Below the pieces are notes generated by a model. It made no database searches. It was not told the origin of the DNA and saw nothing but the letters and a program-made list of their open reading frames with translations. A stretch of 64,000 bases of DNA, taken from the NCBI GenBank assembly GCA_028873695.1, contig JAPPNU010000001.1, positions 158,031 to 222,030 on the forward strand, given 5' to 3'. Positions 24,929 through 34,265 of this stretch are shown in pieces; position 1 is the first letter of the stretch; every line of letters starts with the position of its first letter. The stretch comes from Gemmatimonadota bacterium (GTDB taxonomy: Bacteria; Latescibacterota; UBA2968; GCA-2709665). Made by a program: the position numbers and the translations under genes.

Positions 24929-26173
24929 CTATACCGCCTCGCTGATCTTGTTCAACGCCCGGAAGAATTCGTCGAACACCTCCACGATGTCCGCCGCGAT
25001 CTCGTGCTCCCTGCCCTCCTCCCACTTGTCCGGCGTCAACCGGGCGAACGCCTTTGTGCCCTCCACCTCAGACGGCGACAGAAGATCGCCTTTCAGTTCG
25101 TCCAGAATCGTAACGGGATCGTCCACCGTCTCGCCCGTCCTGATCTTCCAGAACGTGCGGAAGGGCGTCCGAAAGAAGCTGTTGCCGATCCGCCCCAGTT
25201 CGTTCTGAATCAGCCACGTGGTATCGAAATGCGCCGGCGCGTGGCCGTAAAAGTGGAGTCGGCCCTTCATCAGGCGCGAGAACTTGGCATTGTCGAAAAT
25301 CACCAGCGCGGGGTCCACCGGCACCTCCTGCAGCGCCGCCCTCCACGCGCCGATATCCGCGCCCGCTTCCTCGGGAATCAGCGTCACCGCGTCCCTCAAC
25401 CGTACCAGTATTTCCCCCAGAGCATCTTCCAGCGCGTCCTCCAGCCGTGAAACGTGCGGCTCCTCGTACCACCTGGGTATTTCGTAGTGGGCGTGCAGAA
25501 TCTCCCTGGCCAGGTCCCAGCATCGCAGCCCCGGAAAGTGCCGTTCCGCGATCTCGAACGCATCCAGCTTGCCGCAGATATTCTGTTTCTCGAGAACGCA
25601 GACGGCCGAGTGGACCGGCGGATTGAAATAGTGCATGATCCGGCTGTGCAGGGGATACTTGTTCTCGTGGACGCCCAGGTTGATCGCGGGATCGATCGTG
25701 CGATCGTAGCGCCCGTAATACAGGCAGAACTTCATCAGGTGGAAGTACTCGTCCTTGTCGTCCCAGGATCTCCGGGCAAGCGTGTCCAGCGCCGCGCCGA
25801 GTCTATTCTGATCTTCCGTGAGATAGTACGTCCACTGGTGGTATTCCGGATAATAGTTCCGCTCCGACGTGAGTTCGGACCAGGTCAGATTCACCCCGGG
25901 CAGGTGCTCGAAGTTTCGCGCCCAGCAGGGATATTTCTCGCACAGCCGTAGATGGGTCTCCCCCATGATCGTGGACAACTCGCACCAGTCGTCCACCGTC
26001 ATGCCGTCGTTCACGACAAATCGGGTGTCGAAATCGCTCATGCCAGGCAGCAGGTCCCGGAACATCCACTTGCCCGCGATCGCCTCGATTTTGTCGCAGT
26101 GGTACCGGCACGCTTCGTAGTACGTTCGGATATAATCCGCAAAATCGTTCTCGGGCCTGGGTGCGAACTTCAT
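24929..26173 (-). CDS. Nucleotidyltransferase-like hypothetical protein
   Basis: A 414-residue protein I do not recognise by name. Near residues 39-66 it reads RDLLPGMSDFDTRFVVND, which resembles the GS-DxD core of nucleotidyltransferase folds (here GMSDFDTRF). The rest is helical and aromatic-rich (NFEHLPGVNLTW, LMKGRLHFYGHAPAHFD). There is no signal peptide. GGAGGA precedes the ATG. It lies 28 nt downstream of the GATase/deacetylase-like gene and 62 nt upstream of the propeller gene, so the three are probably one transcript. Activity is unproven. Confidence 0.68.
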   Translation of the reverse strand: MKFAPRPENDFADYIRTYYEACRYHCDKIEAIAGKWMFRDLLPGMSDFDTRFVVNDGMTVDDWCELSTIMGETHLRLCEKYPCWARNFEHLPGVNLTWSELTSERNYYPEYHQWTYYLTEDQNRLGAALDTLARRSWDDKDEYFHLMKFCLYYGRYDRTIDPAINLGVHENKYPLHSRIMHYFNPPVHSAVCVLEKQNICGKLDAFEIAERHFPGLRCWDLAREILHAHYEIPRWYEEPHVSRLEDALEDALGEILVRLRDAVTLIPEEAGADIGAWRAALQEVPVDPALVIFDNAKFSRLMKGRLHFYGHAPAHFDTTWLIQNELGRIGNSFFRTPFRTFWKIRTGETVDDPVTILDELKGDLLSPSEVEGTKAFARLTPDKWEEGREHEIAADIVEVFDEFFRALNKISEAV

Positions 26174-26201
26174 CGCTCCTCCTTCTCATCCGCTTTCGGC
26201 G

Positions 26202-28016
26202 TCAGGCAACCATTGCCAACTCGGCTTCCTGGTTCCGGTCCAGGGACAACACGACGGCCGAACACCGGCGCCCCTCCACTTCGAGTGTCACGGGAGACTG
26301 CTCGCGGCCGTCCAGAAGCACGCGCGAGACCTCCCCGCAACCCTCCGCGATCATCGTCAGACCCTCGATCGGCTCGGCGGCCCTCAGCCTGGCGACGGTC
26401 CGTTCCGGGCCGCAACTCAGCAGATCAATCCGCAAAGCGTCCCGCGCCTGGACGAAGCGGGACCAGTCCTGCAGGCTGCCGGTTTCGATGCCCATCGCCG
26501 CCAGCGACGCGTAGACGATATTGGCCGCCTCGAACGTCCGGCGCGGATCGCCCCTGGGCCGGATCAGATAACACGGGTGGAAGGTCCCGATATGCGGCAC
26601 GTGCCAGCGATCGCGGGACTCCACGACCCAGCGGATCGCCGCCTCCGCGTACTCCACCTGGCTCAGTCCCAGCGTGCCGACGCTCGGCTCGGTGATGCTC
26701 TGCGAGTCGTCGAAGGTGCAGGGCTGGAGAAACAGGTCCAGCAACCCCGCCGCCGGGTCGAAGTAGCGCATGGGCATGGCCGACGCCAGCGAAAACGGTC
26801 CGAAGTCGTACCGGTTCATCCGGGGATCGTGCCCGCAGAAGTGAAACGGCATCCGCCAGTCATTGTCCGTCAGTATCGATGCGGTCCGGGCGCCCGTCCA
26901 CTGGCAACCGTGGATCACGACGTCGGTCACGGGCAGACCCACTTCTTCAGTAAAGCGGCGCGCCTGGGCTTCCATCTCCATGCGGATGCGTTCGTGTACT
27001 CCTTCGTCCAGTTCTTTCAGAAGGCGGTTGTACGTCAGCGGAAATATGTCCACTTCTATCGACATGAAGTGGCCCCGGTCCTGCCACTCCCGGATCAACT
27101 TCCCTTCGTACCGGCTTACCGGCGCGCGGAAGAAATTGTGCCTGTGCCCGTATTGCTCCGCCAGGTCCATCCCCAAAGGGGCCCCCTCCTCGCCGCACCC
27201 GTCCGACTTGAAGAACACGGCCACCCGCAGCGCATCGGGCAGGTGCCAGACGCGGGGTACGACTCCGCCGTCGTGAAGGTCCAGCAGCAACTCCCGGAGC
27301 AGGTCCTGGTGAATATCCGCCAGTGGGTGCTGCCGGGAATGCCGTTCGGCAATCCCGATCAACCCGAAGATCTGTCTGGGTCCCCGCAACGGCAGCATCT
27401 GAGCCTGCTGTTCCAGGGCCCAGGTGCCGTGCCTCAGCCGCAGCGCCGCCCCGACCGCGTCGTAGGCCAGCACAAACGCCCTGCCCCGTTCGATGCGCTT
27501 CCGGACGATTGCCGGACCGCTGCGCTTGCCCAGGTCGTCGATCAGCGCGGCCAGTTCCTCGCCGTCGCACGAGACACCGAGACCGGTGTCCCACGGGCAG
27601 TATAACGGCTCGGGCGGTACCGATAGTCCGGCGGCGGGGTGAACGACAACCCGACCGTCCATAACCGCCTCCGGTTCGTTTGCGGAAGGCTCCGAGGCCG
27701 TTTCCTTGTTGGGGTCAATCTTCTGTGTCGACACCACAGCCCGGCGCTTCACGCCCAGCATGGCCGCCAGGTCGCCGCCCGGCATCACCGCCAGCAGCCG
27801 CCCGCCGCTGCGAAGGTAGTCGAAAAGAACCCCGGAAACCCGCCGTCCAAACGCCCCGCGAAGCGTCAACACCACGGCCGCCTCTTTCAGGCGGGAGAAC
27901 TCCACCTCGTCCTGCGGGAGGACCTCGAAATGAAACAGACCTTCGGCCTTGAGGATCTCCGGCGCGAAATCGTGTTCGAGGTTGTCATCGGGTTTGACGA
28001 CCAGAATCGTCTTCAT
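26202..28016 (-). CDS. GATase-like/deacetylase-like hypothetical protein
   Basis: A 604-residue protein. The N-terminus (MKTILVVKPDDN, VVLTLRGAFGRRVSGVLFDYLRSGG RLLAVMPGG) resembles a ThuA/glutamine-amidotransferase-like domain. From about 260 it has a deacetylase-like barrel (LRVAVFFKSDGCGEEG, HFMSIEVDIFPL, TDVVIHGCQWTG) in which the classical NodB histidine motif is not clear. A beta-rich C-terminal ~80 residues follows. The plan resembles the protein at 17793-19541. No good ribosome site is seen at the ATG. It heads the three-gene cluster. Confidence 0.62.
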   Translation of the reverse strand: MKTILVVKPDDNLEHDFAPEILKAEGLFHFEVLPQDEVEFSRLKEAAVVLTLRGAFGRRVSGVLFDYLRSGGRLLAVMPGGDLAAMLGVKRRAVVSTQKIDPNKETASEPSANEPEAVMDGRVVVHPAAGLSVPPEPLYCPWDTGLGVSCDGEELAALIDDLGKRSGPAIVRKRIERGRAFVLAYDAVGAALRLRHGTWALEQQAQMLPLRGPRQIFGLIGIAERHSRQHPLADIHQDLLRELLLDLHDGGVVPRVWHLPDALRVAVFFKSDGCGEEGAPLGMDLAEQYGHRHNFFRAPVSRYEGKLIREWQDRGHFMSIEVDIFPLTYNRLLKELDEGVHERIRMEMEAQARRFTEEVGLPVTDVVIHGCQWTGARTASILTDNDWRMPFHFCGHDPRMNRYDFGPFSLASAMPMRYFDPAAGLLDLFLQPCTFDDSQSITEPSVGTLGLSQVEYAEAAIRWVVESRDRWHVPHIGTFHPCYLIRPRGDPRRTFEAANIVYASLAAMGIETGSLQDWSRFVQARDALRIDLLSCGPERTVARLRAAEPIEGLTMIAEGCGEVSRVLLDGREQSPVTLEVEGRRCSAVVLSLDRNQEAELAMVA

Positions 28017-28114
28017 GGATTCAATCAGTAAGGAAGTGATGGTACGGATAAGGGTGCAGAGTCACACGGTGCGCACATGGAATTATCAACCCCCACCGCA
28101 TCAGCCGTCGCCTG

Positions 28115-28188
28115 CCCCTTCGACAGGCTCAGGGACCGCAGGCTCAGGGAACGGGCTCGGCTTCTGCGACTCCCCCTCAAGGGGGAGT
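28115..28188. repeat. CTTCGACAGGCTCAGGG repeat and perfect hairpin
   Basis: Contains CCCCTTCGACAGGCTCAGGG (28115-28134), a partial direct repeat AGGCTCAGGGAAC right after it, and an 8-bp perfect stem ACTCCCCC-TCAA-GGGGGAGT at 28169-28188. It occupies the gap between the oxidoreductase at 28259 and the downstream cluster. No coding content is apparent. Confidence 0.5.
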
Positions 28189-28258
28189 GAACAAGCTGTC
28201 GAACCGGCTTCCGCCTTGCCGGATGATCGGGACACCGCCGCTCTGAGGGACAACGTGC

Positions 28259-29254
28259 TCAACCCAACTCGACCTCGCGACGTTCCGCCGCGGACCGATA
28301 GATCGCATCGAGCAGCGCGTTGGTCTTCGCTGCTTCCTCAAGCGGGCAGACCGGCTGCCGTCCATCCCGGATCGCGTCGACGAAATCCTGGACGACCGGG
28401 CCGTGTACGTTGTCGTCGGGCGTCAGATCCAGCGTATCGACCTGCCGCCCTACCGTCTTGACCACCTCGCCCGAATCGTAAGGATGCCAGTATACCTTGG
28501 CCTCGGACCCGACGATCTCGAACTCGTGACGCCAGGTCTGTGAACTCCAGCTGAACGACGCCGTAACCAATGCTCCGTTCTGAAGCTTCATGACGATGCT
28601 CGAACAGTCTTCAACGTCCCACTTCTGCACCAGGTTCTCACACCGGGCGTACACCGATACCGGCATCCCCAGGAGCCCGATCATCACGTCGAACATGTGC
28701 GTACCCATATCGCTGATCGGGCCGCCTCCGGACCGCTCCCGGAAGACGCGCCAGCGTTTCGGATCGTCGGCCGCCGGGCTGAACCAGGAAAAGTAGACGA
28801 TGCGCACGAGGACGATTTGGCCGAATTCACCGTTCCGGATCATCTCCCGCGCCTGGAGATACGCCGGGAAAAGTCGGCGAAAATAGGAACATCCCGCCAA
28901 CCTGGTACTCTTCTGCGCCGCCTCGATGGCTCCGGCACATTCCTCGCCGGTCACGCCCAGGGGCTTTTCCACCAGCACGTGCCTGTCCGCTTTGAGGGCC
29001 CGGACCGCGTGGGGCACGTGCAGCCACACGGGCGTCGCGACGTAGACCGCGTCCGCCGACGTCTTTTCCAGCGCCTCATCCAGATCGGCGTAGACCTCGG
29101 ACAGGTTGTATTCGGACGCCAGCGCGCGGGCATTTTCCTGCACCATATCGCACACCGCGACCAATTCCGAATTCGCGGCCCCCGCCAGGGCGGCGGCCAC
29201 CCGCTTCCGGGCAATATCCCCGGCGCCGACCAGAAGCCACCTCACGTCGTCCAT
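28259..29254 (-). CDS. Gfo/Idh/MocA-family oxidoreductase
   Basis: A 331-residue NAD(P)-dependent oxidoreductase. The Rossmann start is WLLVGAGDIARKRVA, the catalytic-site motif EKPLGV is at about residues 97-102, and the C-terminal domain has GGPISDMGTHMFDVMIGLLG, the conserved DxGxHxxD segment. The family oxidises or epimerises sugars and inositols. GGAGGA precedes the ATG. It lies in the same direction as the aminotransferase gene, from which it is separated by an inverted repeat. Substrate unknown. Confidence 0.93.
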   Translation of the reverse strand: MDDVRWLLVGAGDIARKRVAAALAGAANSELVAVCDMVQENARALASEYNLSEVYADLDEALEKTSADAVYVATPVWLHVPHAVRALKADRHVLVEKPLGVTGEECAGAIEAAQKSTRLAGCSYFRRLFPAYLQAREMIRNGEFGQIVLVRIVYFSWFSPAADDPKRWRVFRERSGGGPISDMGTHMFDVMIGLLGMPVSVYARCENLVQKWDVEDCSSIVMKLQNGALVTASFSWSSQTWRHEFEIVGSEAKVYWHPYDSGEVVKTVGRQVDTLDLTPDDNVHGPVVQDFVDAIRDGRQPVCPLEEAAKTNALLDAIYRSAAERREVELG

Positions 29255-29277
29255 TATTCCTCCCAGGCATTAACGAC

Positions 29278-29381
29278 GGGCGCCCACAAGGGACGCCCCT
29301 ACAAATTCAACGTCGGTGCGGAACCCGGAGATCTCAATTCGTGGATGTTTCGTATTGTAGGGGCGTCCCTTGTGGGCGCCC
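29278..29381. repeat. 27-nt perfect inverted repeat pair
   Basis: Left arm 29278-29304 (starts GGGCGCCCACAAGGGACGCC) and right arm 29355-29381 (its exact reverse complement) flank 50 nt. Related 27-mers, identical to each other, occur at 38701-38727 and 55088-55114. The pair lies in the 138-nt gap between two minus-strand genes and could fold into a strong stem. Confidence 0.7.
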
Positions 29382-29392
29382 GGATAATGGTA

Positions 29393-30562
29393 CTATCGCA
29401 GATCCGAAATGGTCTGCTTGACGGCCCACGCGATATATTCCAGGTCCTCACAGGTCGTCCCCGGGAATACCGGCGTACTCACGACCTGATCGCAGACGCT
29501 GGCCGCGACCGGACATCCGTCGCCGTTGTACCCGAGTTCCTGGAGCGCTTCCCAGGTCCACAGCGGCGGGTAGTGCTTTGCCGTTCCCACCTGATATCGA
29601 TCCTTCAGGTGCGCGACGAACGCCTCCGTGGTGAACCCCACGGCATCGGTGTCCAGCCGGATCACGTGCAGATGGCTCCCGTGATCGGGTCCGTGTCCGG
29701 CGGGTAGAATGACCTCCTCCACGTCAGCCAGCAGCGCATTGAGCCGCACCATCCGGTCTCTGCGGTCCTGAATCACCCGGTCGATCTTGGCCAACTGCGT
29801 AAGCCCGACCGCGTATTGGGGCTTGGTCATCCGGTAGTTGAATCCGACCCGCACCACCCGTGTCCCGTTTCCCCCGTAGACGTACCCGAATGTCTTCAAC
29901 TGCCGGACCTGTTCCGCGAAGTCCTCGTCGTCCGTCGTAACCGCGCCCCCCTCGCCCAGGCACGTCATGTTCTTGTTGCTCTGAAAACTGTAACACGAGG
30001 CCTTTCCCCGGCCGCCGACGGGTTCGCCGCGGTACCTGGTACCAACCGCGTGCGCCGCATCGTAAATCACCGGCGTGCCCGTCTCCCCGGAAATCCGGTC
30101 GAACGCGTCCACGTCGCAGGCGAGGCCGGCAAAGTGCACCGGAATGATCGCCCGGGTCCGCTCCGTGATCTTCTCACTTACCCTCCGGGGGTCCAGATTC
30201 AGACTCACCGGGTCGATATCGGCCAGGACCACCCGGGCGCCCCTGGCAATCGCGGTCCCGGCCGTGCAGACAAAGGTAAGCGGCGTGGTGATCACCTCGT
30301 CGCCCGGGCCGACGTCCAGCGCCATCATGCAGCAGTCCAGGCCCGTACCGCAGGAGTTGACGGCAATCGCCTTCCGGGCGCCCTCGTGCGCGGCGAACAC
30401 ATTCTGAAAATCGTTCTCCTCGGGAAGCGGAAAGAACGTCCCATCCGCCTCGGCGACGCCGGAAAGCAGGCGGTTCACAGCATCGACGTCGTCCTGCTCG
30501 TAGACGCCTCCCATCGAGCCGAACGGCACCTCTCGAATTTCCATAAAACCGGGCGCCAGCAT
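29393..30562 (-). CDS. DegT/DnrJ/EryC1/StrS-family aminotransferase
   Basis: A 389-residue PLP-dependent aminotransferase. Features are AVNSCGTGLDCCMMAL (cofactor phosphate region), VITTPLTFVCTAGTA, VIYDAAHAVGTRYRG with the cofactor-contacting Asp, and the PLP lysine in CYSFQSNKNMTCLGEGGAV. The family adds amino groups to keto-sugars of nucleotide sugars. The downstream Gfo/Idh/MocA gene could supply a keto-sugar step. Two in-frame ATGs (30562 and 30544) exist; the second begins MEIREVPFGSMGG, closer to the usual family start. Confidence 0.92.
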   Translation of the reverse strand: MLAPGFMEIREVPFGSMGGVYEQDDVDAVNRLLSGVAEADGTFFPLPEENDFQNVFAAHEGARKAIAVNSCGTGLDCCMMALDVGPGDEVITTPLTFVCTAGTAIARGARVVLADIDPVSLNLDPRRVSEKITERTRAIIPVHFAGLACDVDAFDRISGETGTPVIYDAAHAVGTRYRGEPVGGRGKASCYSFQSNKNMTCLGEGGAVTTDDEDFAEQVRQLKTFGYVYGGNGTRVVRVGFNYRMTKPQYAVGLTQLAKIDRVIQDRRDRMVRLNALLADVEEVILPAGHGPDHGSHLHVIRLDTDAVGFTTEAFVAHLKDRYQVGTAKHYPPLWTWEALQELGYNGDGCPVAASVCDQVVSTPVFPGTTCEDLEYIAWAVKQTISDLR

Positions 30563-30741
30563 CCCCTCTGACCGCGGGAGAAAAACGCGCCCTGCCTCCT
30601 TTCCGGATCGTCATTATCGCACGGATTTGCCCGCGATTCAGCGGCGCCTGTCCGCGTTCTTCAAGTTAATGCCCGGTCACCTCCTGTCAAGCGCAAAGAC
30701 GCCTGACGACGCCTTCGGAAAAGGGCGCCCCTTCCGGGAAT

Positions 30742-32721
30742 TCAATACCACTTGTGGACGACGTGCCCCCGATTCGGAAACCAGATCGCGTCCACGACCA
30801 TCCCCGCTGTCACGGCGAGGATATATCCCACGAGCATCCCCAGGAAGAAGGGCATCGACCGCCGGTAGAACGCCACCCCGCCCGTCTTCAGCATGATCAG
30901 CTTCACCAGCCACGCCACCAGGAGCGTGGACCCCATGCGGCGGGCAGCGGGGATGCCGGACAGCGCGAACCCGATCGGGTGCAACGGCCACCTGGCGAAC
31001 CGGTAACGCATCAGATTCACCAGGACCATCGTCACGGCGCCGATCAGCAGAAACCAGTAATCGATCGCCTGCATCCTCGCCGGGTTCAGGATCTCGTTTA
31101 CGGTCATCCCGTACTGCCATTCGCCTTCGTGGATGATCAGCCAGTTGGGCCGGAAATTGTAGGCGCCCACGCGGTATCCCAGCCAAATCGTGTACAGCGT
31201 CGAACCGACCACCCCCACGACAAACGCCGCGAACACCCCCCAGAAGAGCCGGTGCTTGTCCCTTCCGACGAAATCGCCCAGACGATTGATCTGAGCGACC
31301 ATCGGCATGATGAAGCTCCTCGGATGGCTGACGGTGAATGACAGCAGGCCGAACGTCGCACGCGTGGACGCATTCAGGACTCCCACGCCGCCCACCAGCG
31401 CACCCGAGAGTTCCCAGGCGGACGCGGGCGGCTGGATATAGATGATACCCGAATCGGCCACGACCTTGGCCACGAAGAGATAGGCGATGAACATCGTTGG
31501 AATCAGCAGGGCGATCATCCCGGCCTCAACCCCCAACTGCGCCAGGAATGCCGCGACGTAAAGGCAACTGGCCAGAAGGCCGATCAGCGCTGCTCTATAG
31601 GAGAGCAACTCTCGACCGACGCCGGGCACGGTACCGCGAGTCCGAAGCGCGCTCCGGAAGACTTCGCGCAGGTGGCGCCGGGAGATCCAGAGCCACCAGA
31701 AGACCAGTGAAACGAACGCTCCGGCCGCCTGCCACTTGTAGGTCGTGGTGGTATAGGGCCCGGCCCCGTAGTGCGGCGACGTGGCGACGATCCCGATCCG
31801 GTTCAAAGCGCCCGCTTCGATCATGTACACAAAATCGAAGAACCAGATGCTGAAGAGCACGTCGAGGCTGGCGAAATAGGAAAAGCAGATGACGGGCGTG
31901 CTGAGGAAGATGAAAAACGGAGGATATTCTTCAGGAAGGAGGTCCCAGATAAAGCGGCCGGTTGCCGTGGGAAAACTGGGGACCATCGGGTAGAACCAGG
32001 CGATCATGTTCCACCAGAAGACGATGGACGTCAGCGCGAATCCCGCCCAGAACACCTTGCCCTTCATGAACTCCGGCAGCCACGTCTCTCCGGATCCGGC
32101 CCGCGACGTCATCTCCAGGACCGGAGCCAGCGCCGGGTACACCAGTTTTTCATGGTCGGCCCACTGGCGGTGCAGGAGAACGGAAATACAGATACACGCA
32201 AAGCCCAGTACGAAAACAGAGGAGAGCCACCAGATCAGCGGAAGCCCCCAGACGTCCCAGGGAATCGACGTCCGGCCGGGCAGCCCCTCGTAGAACCAGG
32301 ACATCGCCCTGCTGTCATTTGTCGGGACCAGCCACCCCGGCAGGTGCGGATGGAGGTACTCCGCCCAGCGGTTCTCCGGCGTCGCGAAATAATACGGGGA
32401 GGCCATCATCCCCACCAGGTACCCGCTGACCCCGTAATTGGGCCCGATGGCGCTGATGACCCCCATGCTGAAGACCGTGATCCATTCCGATGGCGACAGC
32501 ACAAAGGCCGCGCCGAACCTCCGGGCAAGCACTGCGCAGACCAGAATCGATACCAGGCAAAGCAACAGGACGCCCATTGGAATCTGGGCGACCATCATGT
32601 ACGACCCTTTCTGGATGTACCGGGCCGTACAGGCCAGCAGGCTCATGGCCGTCGCAATGCACAGACCGATTACGATCGACCGAAGCGTCACCCGCGGTTC
32701 CGGCTGTTTCTCACGTTTCAC
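30742..32721 (-). CDS. DUF6785/DUF6784-like polytopic membrane protein
   Basis: A 659-residue membrane protein with about a dozen hydrophobic segments. Conserved stretches shared with the paralogue at 39053 include GPNYGVSGYLVGMMASPYYFATP, NRWAEYLHPHLPGW, FLSTPVICFSYFASLDVLFSIWFF and ADSGIIYIQPP. By recall these match the uncharacterised DUF6785 and DUF6784 families, transporter-like in topology, found in Planctomycetes-Lentisphaerae-type genomes. Start is GTG at 32721 with no strong ribosome site. Its neighbour upstream is an FG-GAP gene beyond a MITE. Function is unknown. Confidence 0.8.
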   Translation of the reverse strand: MKREKQPEPRVTLRSIVIGLCIATAMSLLACTARYIQKGSYMMVAQIPMGVLLLCLVSILVCAVLARRFGAAFVLSPSEWITVFSMGVISAIGPNYGVSGYLVGMMASPYYFATPENRWAEYLHPHLPGWLVPTNDSRAMSWFYEGLPGRTSIPWDVWGLPLIWWLSSVFVLGFACICISVLLHRQWADHEKLVYPALAPVLEMTSRAGSGETWLPEFMKGKVFWAGFALTSIVFWWNMIAWFYPMVPSFPTATGRFIWDLLPEEYPPFFIFLSTPVICFSYFASLDVLFSIWFFDFVYMIEAGALNRIGIVATSPHYGAGPYTTTTYKWQAAGAFVSLVFWWLWISRRHLREVFRSALRTRGTVPGVGRELLSYRAALIGLLASCLYVAAFLAQLGVEAGMIALLIPTMFIAYLFVAKVVADSGIIYIQPPASAWELSGALVGGVGVLNASTRATFGLLSFTVSHPRSFIMPMVAQINRLGDFVGRDKHRLFWGVFAAFVVGVVGSTLYTIWLGYRVGAYNFRPNWLIIHEGEWQYGMTVNEILNPARMQAIDYWFLLIGAVTMVLVNLMRYRFARWPLHPIGFALSGIPAARRMGSTLLVAWLVKLIMLKTGGVAFYRRSMPFFLGMLVGYILAVTAGMVVDAIWFPNRGHVVHKWY

Positions 32722-32790
32722 GATGCGTTACTCATGGACTTCCTTTGCGGCCGCGACGGGGTCCCGTCAATCGGCGGTTGCGGGCGCTAA

Positions 32791-32950
32791 CAGCCCGTTG
32801 AAAAAGTCCATCCGGACTACGGCCGGCCCTTGCGGTCGAAATACTGCGTTGCGCTCCCTCGCCGAATCGCAGGATGGGACTCGGTCGCGCGCCTTGTCTT
32901 CGCCCACAATGGCTCGGCCTCGCCTGCAGAGCGACTTTCTCAACGGACTG
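32791..32950. mobile_element. 160-bp MITE with 18-bp TIRs and CTAA duplication
   Basis: Left end CAGCCCGTTGAAAAAGTC (32791-32808) and right end, read on the minus strand, CAGTCCGTTGAGAAAGTC match at 16 of 18 positions. CTAA flanks both ends (32787-32790 and 32951-32954), consistent with a 4-bp target duplication. No coding capacity. The right end overlaps the last codons of the FG-GAP gene and supplies its stop. Confidence 0.72.
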
Positions 32951-34265
32951 CTAACGGATTGATCCAGACGACGGCCCTGGTCCCCCAGTCCGTGGACATG
33001 ACATCGTCGTAACCGTCACCGTCCAGATCCGCCATCCGGACGATATTCGGCCAATTGAGGTCCGCGCCGTCACCCAGCCGGGTTGCTTCCCACCGGGTGC
33101 CGTCTCCCCGCGCGTTCCTGAATACATAGACCCCGTCTCCCCCGTCGGACGGCGCCACGATATCCAATCGCCCGTCCCGGTCCACGTCTGCGACGTCGAA
33201 GGAATAGGCGTGGCCCAGGCCGCCGGCGATCTCATGAAACTTCCATACCATTCCCGGCCCGATATTCTCGCGCCAGGCCAGATACCCGTTTCGCAGACTG
33301 GTCTCGACACCGTCCATGTCGCCGTCCCCGTCGAGGTCCGCAAATCGAACATGGACCTGGGAAAGGGGTTTGTCGGAAAAGCGGGCCACCCACCGACGCA
33401 CTGAATCGGGCGATTCCACGCGAATGGAATCCCGCTTCCATTCGGTCCCCTTTCCATCGGCATTGATCAGGAGAAACGGTTGGGACGCGTGCTCGGAGGC
33501 GCACACGAGGTCCACGTCGCCGTCCAGGTCCACGTCCCCCGCGTCCACGCCGATGATGGGGGGCAGGTGGACGCGAATCGGCACTTCTTCCCAGGGTTTC
33601 GATTCGCTGTCGTTCTGACGAAACCACCCCACTTTGTCGCCGGACTCCGAAATGGAGGTGACCACGATATCTTCGAGACTGTCTCCATCGACGTCCGCGA
33701 CCACGGCCCTGACCGGAAGCTCCAGCGATTTCGACCTGAGGCTGAGCTTTTTCCAACCCTCGCCATCCGAAGTCTCGTATACAACCGTCTCTCCGGACAG
33801 ATAACAGGGGATCACAACGGCCGTGTTCCCGCCGGCGGTGCGACGTACAACAACGGCGTCTTTCGGCGTGACCTGCCGGTCGTCCAGCGGACGGACACGA
33901 AATGCCAATCCTGAATCCGGCCGTGCGGCCAGGTTCTCCAGCCAATAGACCACGCCGTACTCACGGTCCTCGTCCGGTATCTTTTCCCCGCCCGTTTGAA
34001 AGGCCACGACAAGGTCCAGGTCGCCGTCCCGGTCGAAATCGGCAGCGTGTATACCGTAGGAATTGGTCCCAACGAAAAATCCACCGTCACCATGCCCAAG
34101 GTCGACAACGCGCCACCTGTCGGCCTCATCAGCGCCCAATCCCCTGACATTGGGGCTGAGGGCCAGAATTTCCGGAGGAACCTGTGCTTCGGCGGGAAAG
34201 GCGGCGGCGCAGGCAGCGGCCGCGACCATTCCCAGCCAGAACGCCCGGAGAACGATACGCAACAT
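32940..34265 (-). CDS. Exported FG-GAP/VCBS-repeat protein
   Basis: A 441-residue secreted protein with a signal peptide (ending AAFPAEAQ). It carries about six calcium-binding-type repeats such as DFDRDGDLDLVVAF, DVDGDSLEDIVVTS, DVDLDGDVDLVCAS, DLDGDGDMDGVETS, DVDRDGRLDIVAPS and DLDGDGYDDVMSTD, which build an integrin-like beta-propeller. Such proteins bind carbohydrates or other ligands outside the cell. The ATG overlaps the stop of the upstream oxidoreductase (TGATG) with GGGGAGG before it. The last residues (LAVR) and the stop come from a MITE end, so the original C-terminus may have been lost. Confidence 0.88.
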   Translation of the reverse strand: MLRIVLRAFWLGMVAAAACAAAFPAEAQVPPEILALSPNVRGLGADEADRWRVVDLGHGDGGFFVGTNSYGIHAADFDRDGDLDLVVAFQTGGEKIPDEDREYGVVYWLENLAARPDSGLAFRVRPLDDRQVTPKDAVVVRRTAGGNTAVVIPCYLSGETVVYETSDGEGWKKLSLRSKSLELPVRAVVADVDGDSLEDIVVTSISESGDKVGWFRQNDSESKPWEEVPIRVHLPPIIGVDAGDVDLDGDVDLVCASEHASQPFLLINADGKGTEWKRDSIRVESPDSVRRWVARFSDKPLSQVHVRFADLDGDGDMDGVETSLRNGYLAWRENIGPGMVWKFHEIAGGLGHAYSFDVADVDRDGRLDIVAPSDGGDGVYVFRNARGDGTRWEATRLGDGADLNWPNIVRMADLDGDGYDDVMSTDWGTRAVVWINPLAVR

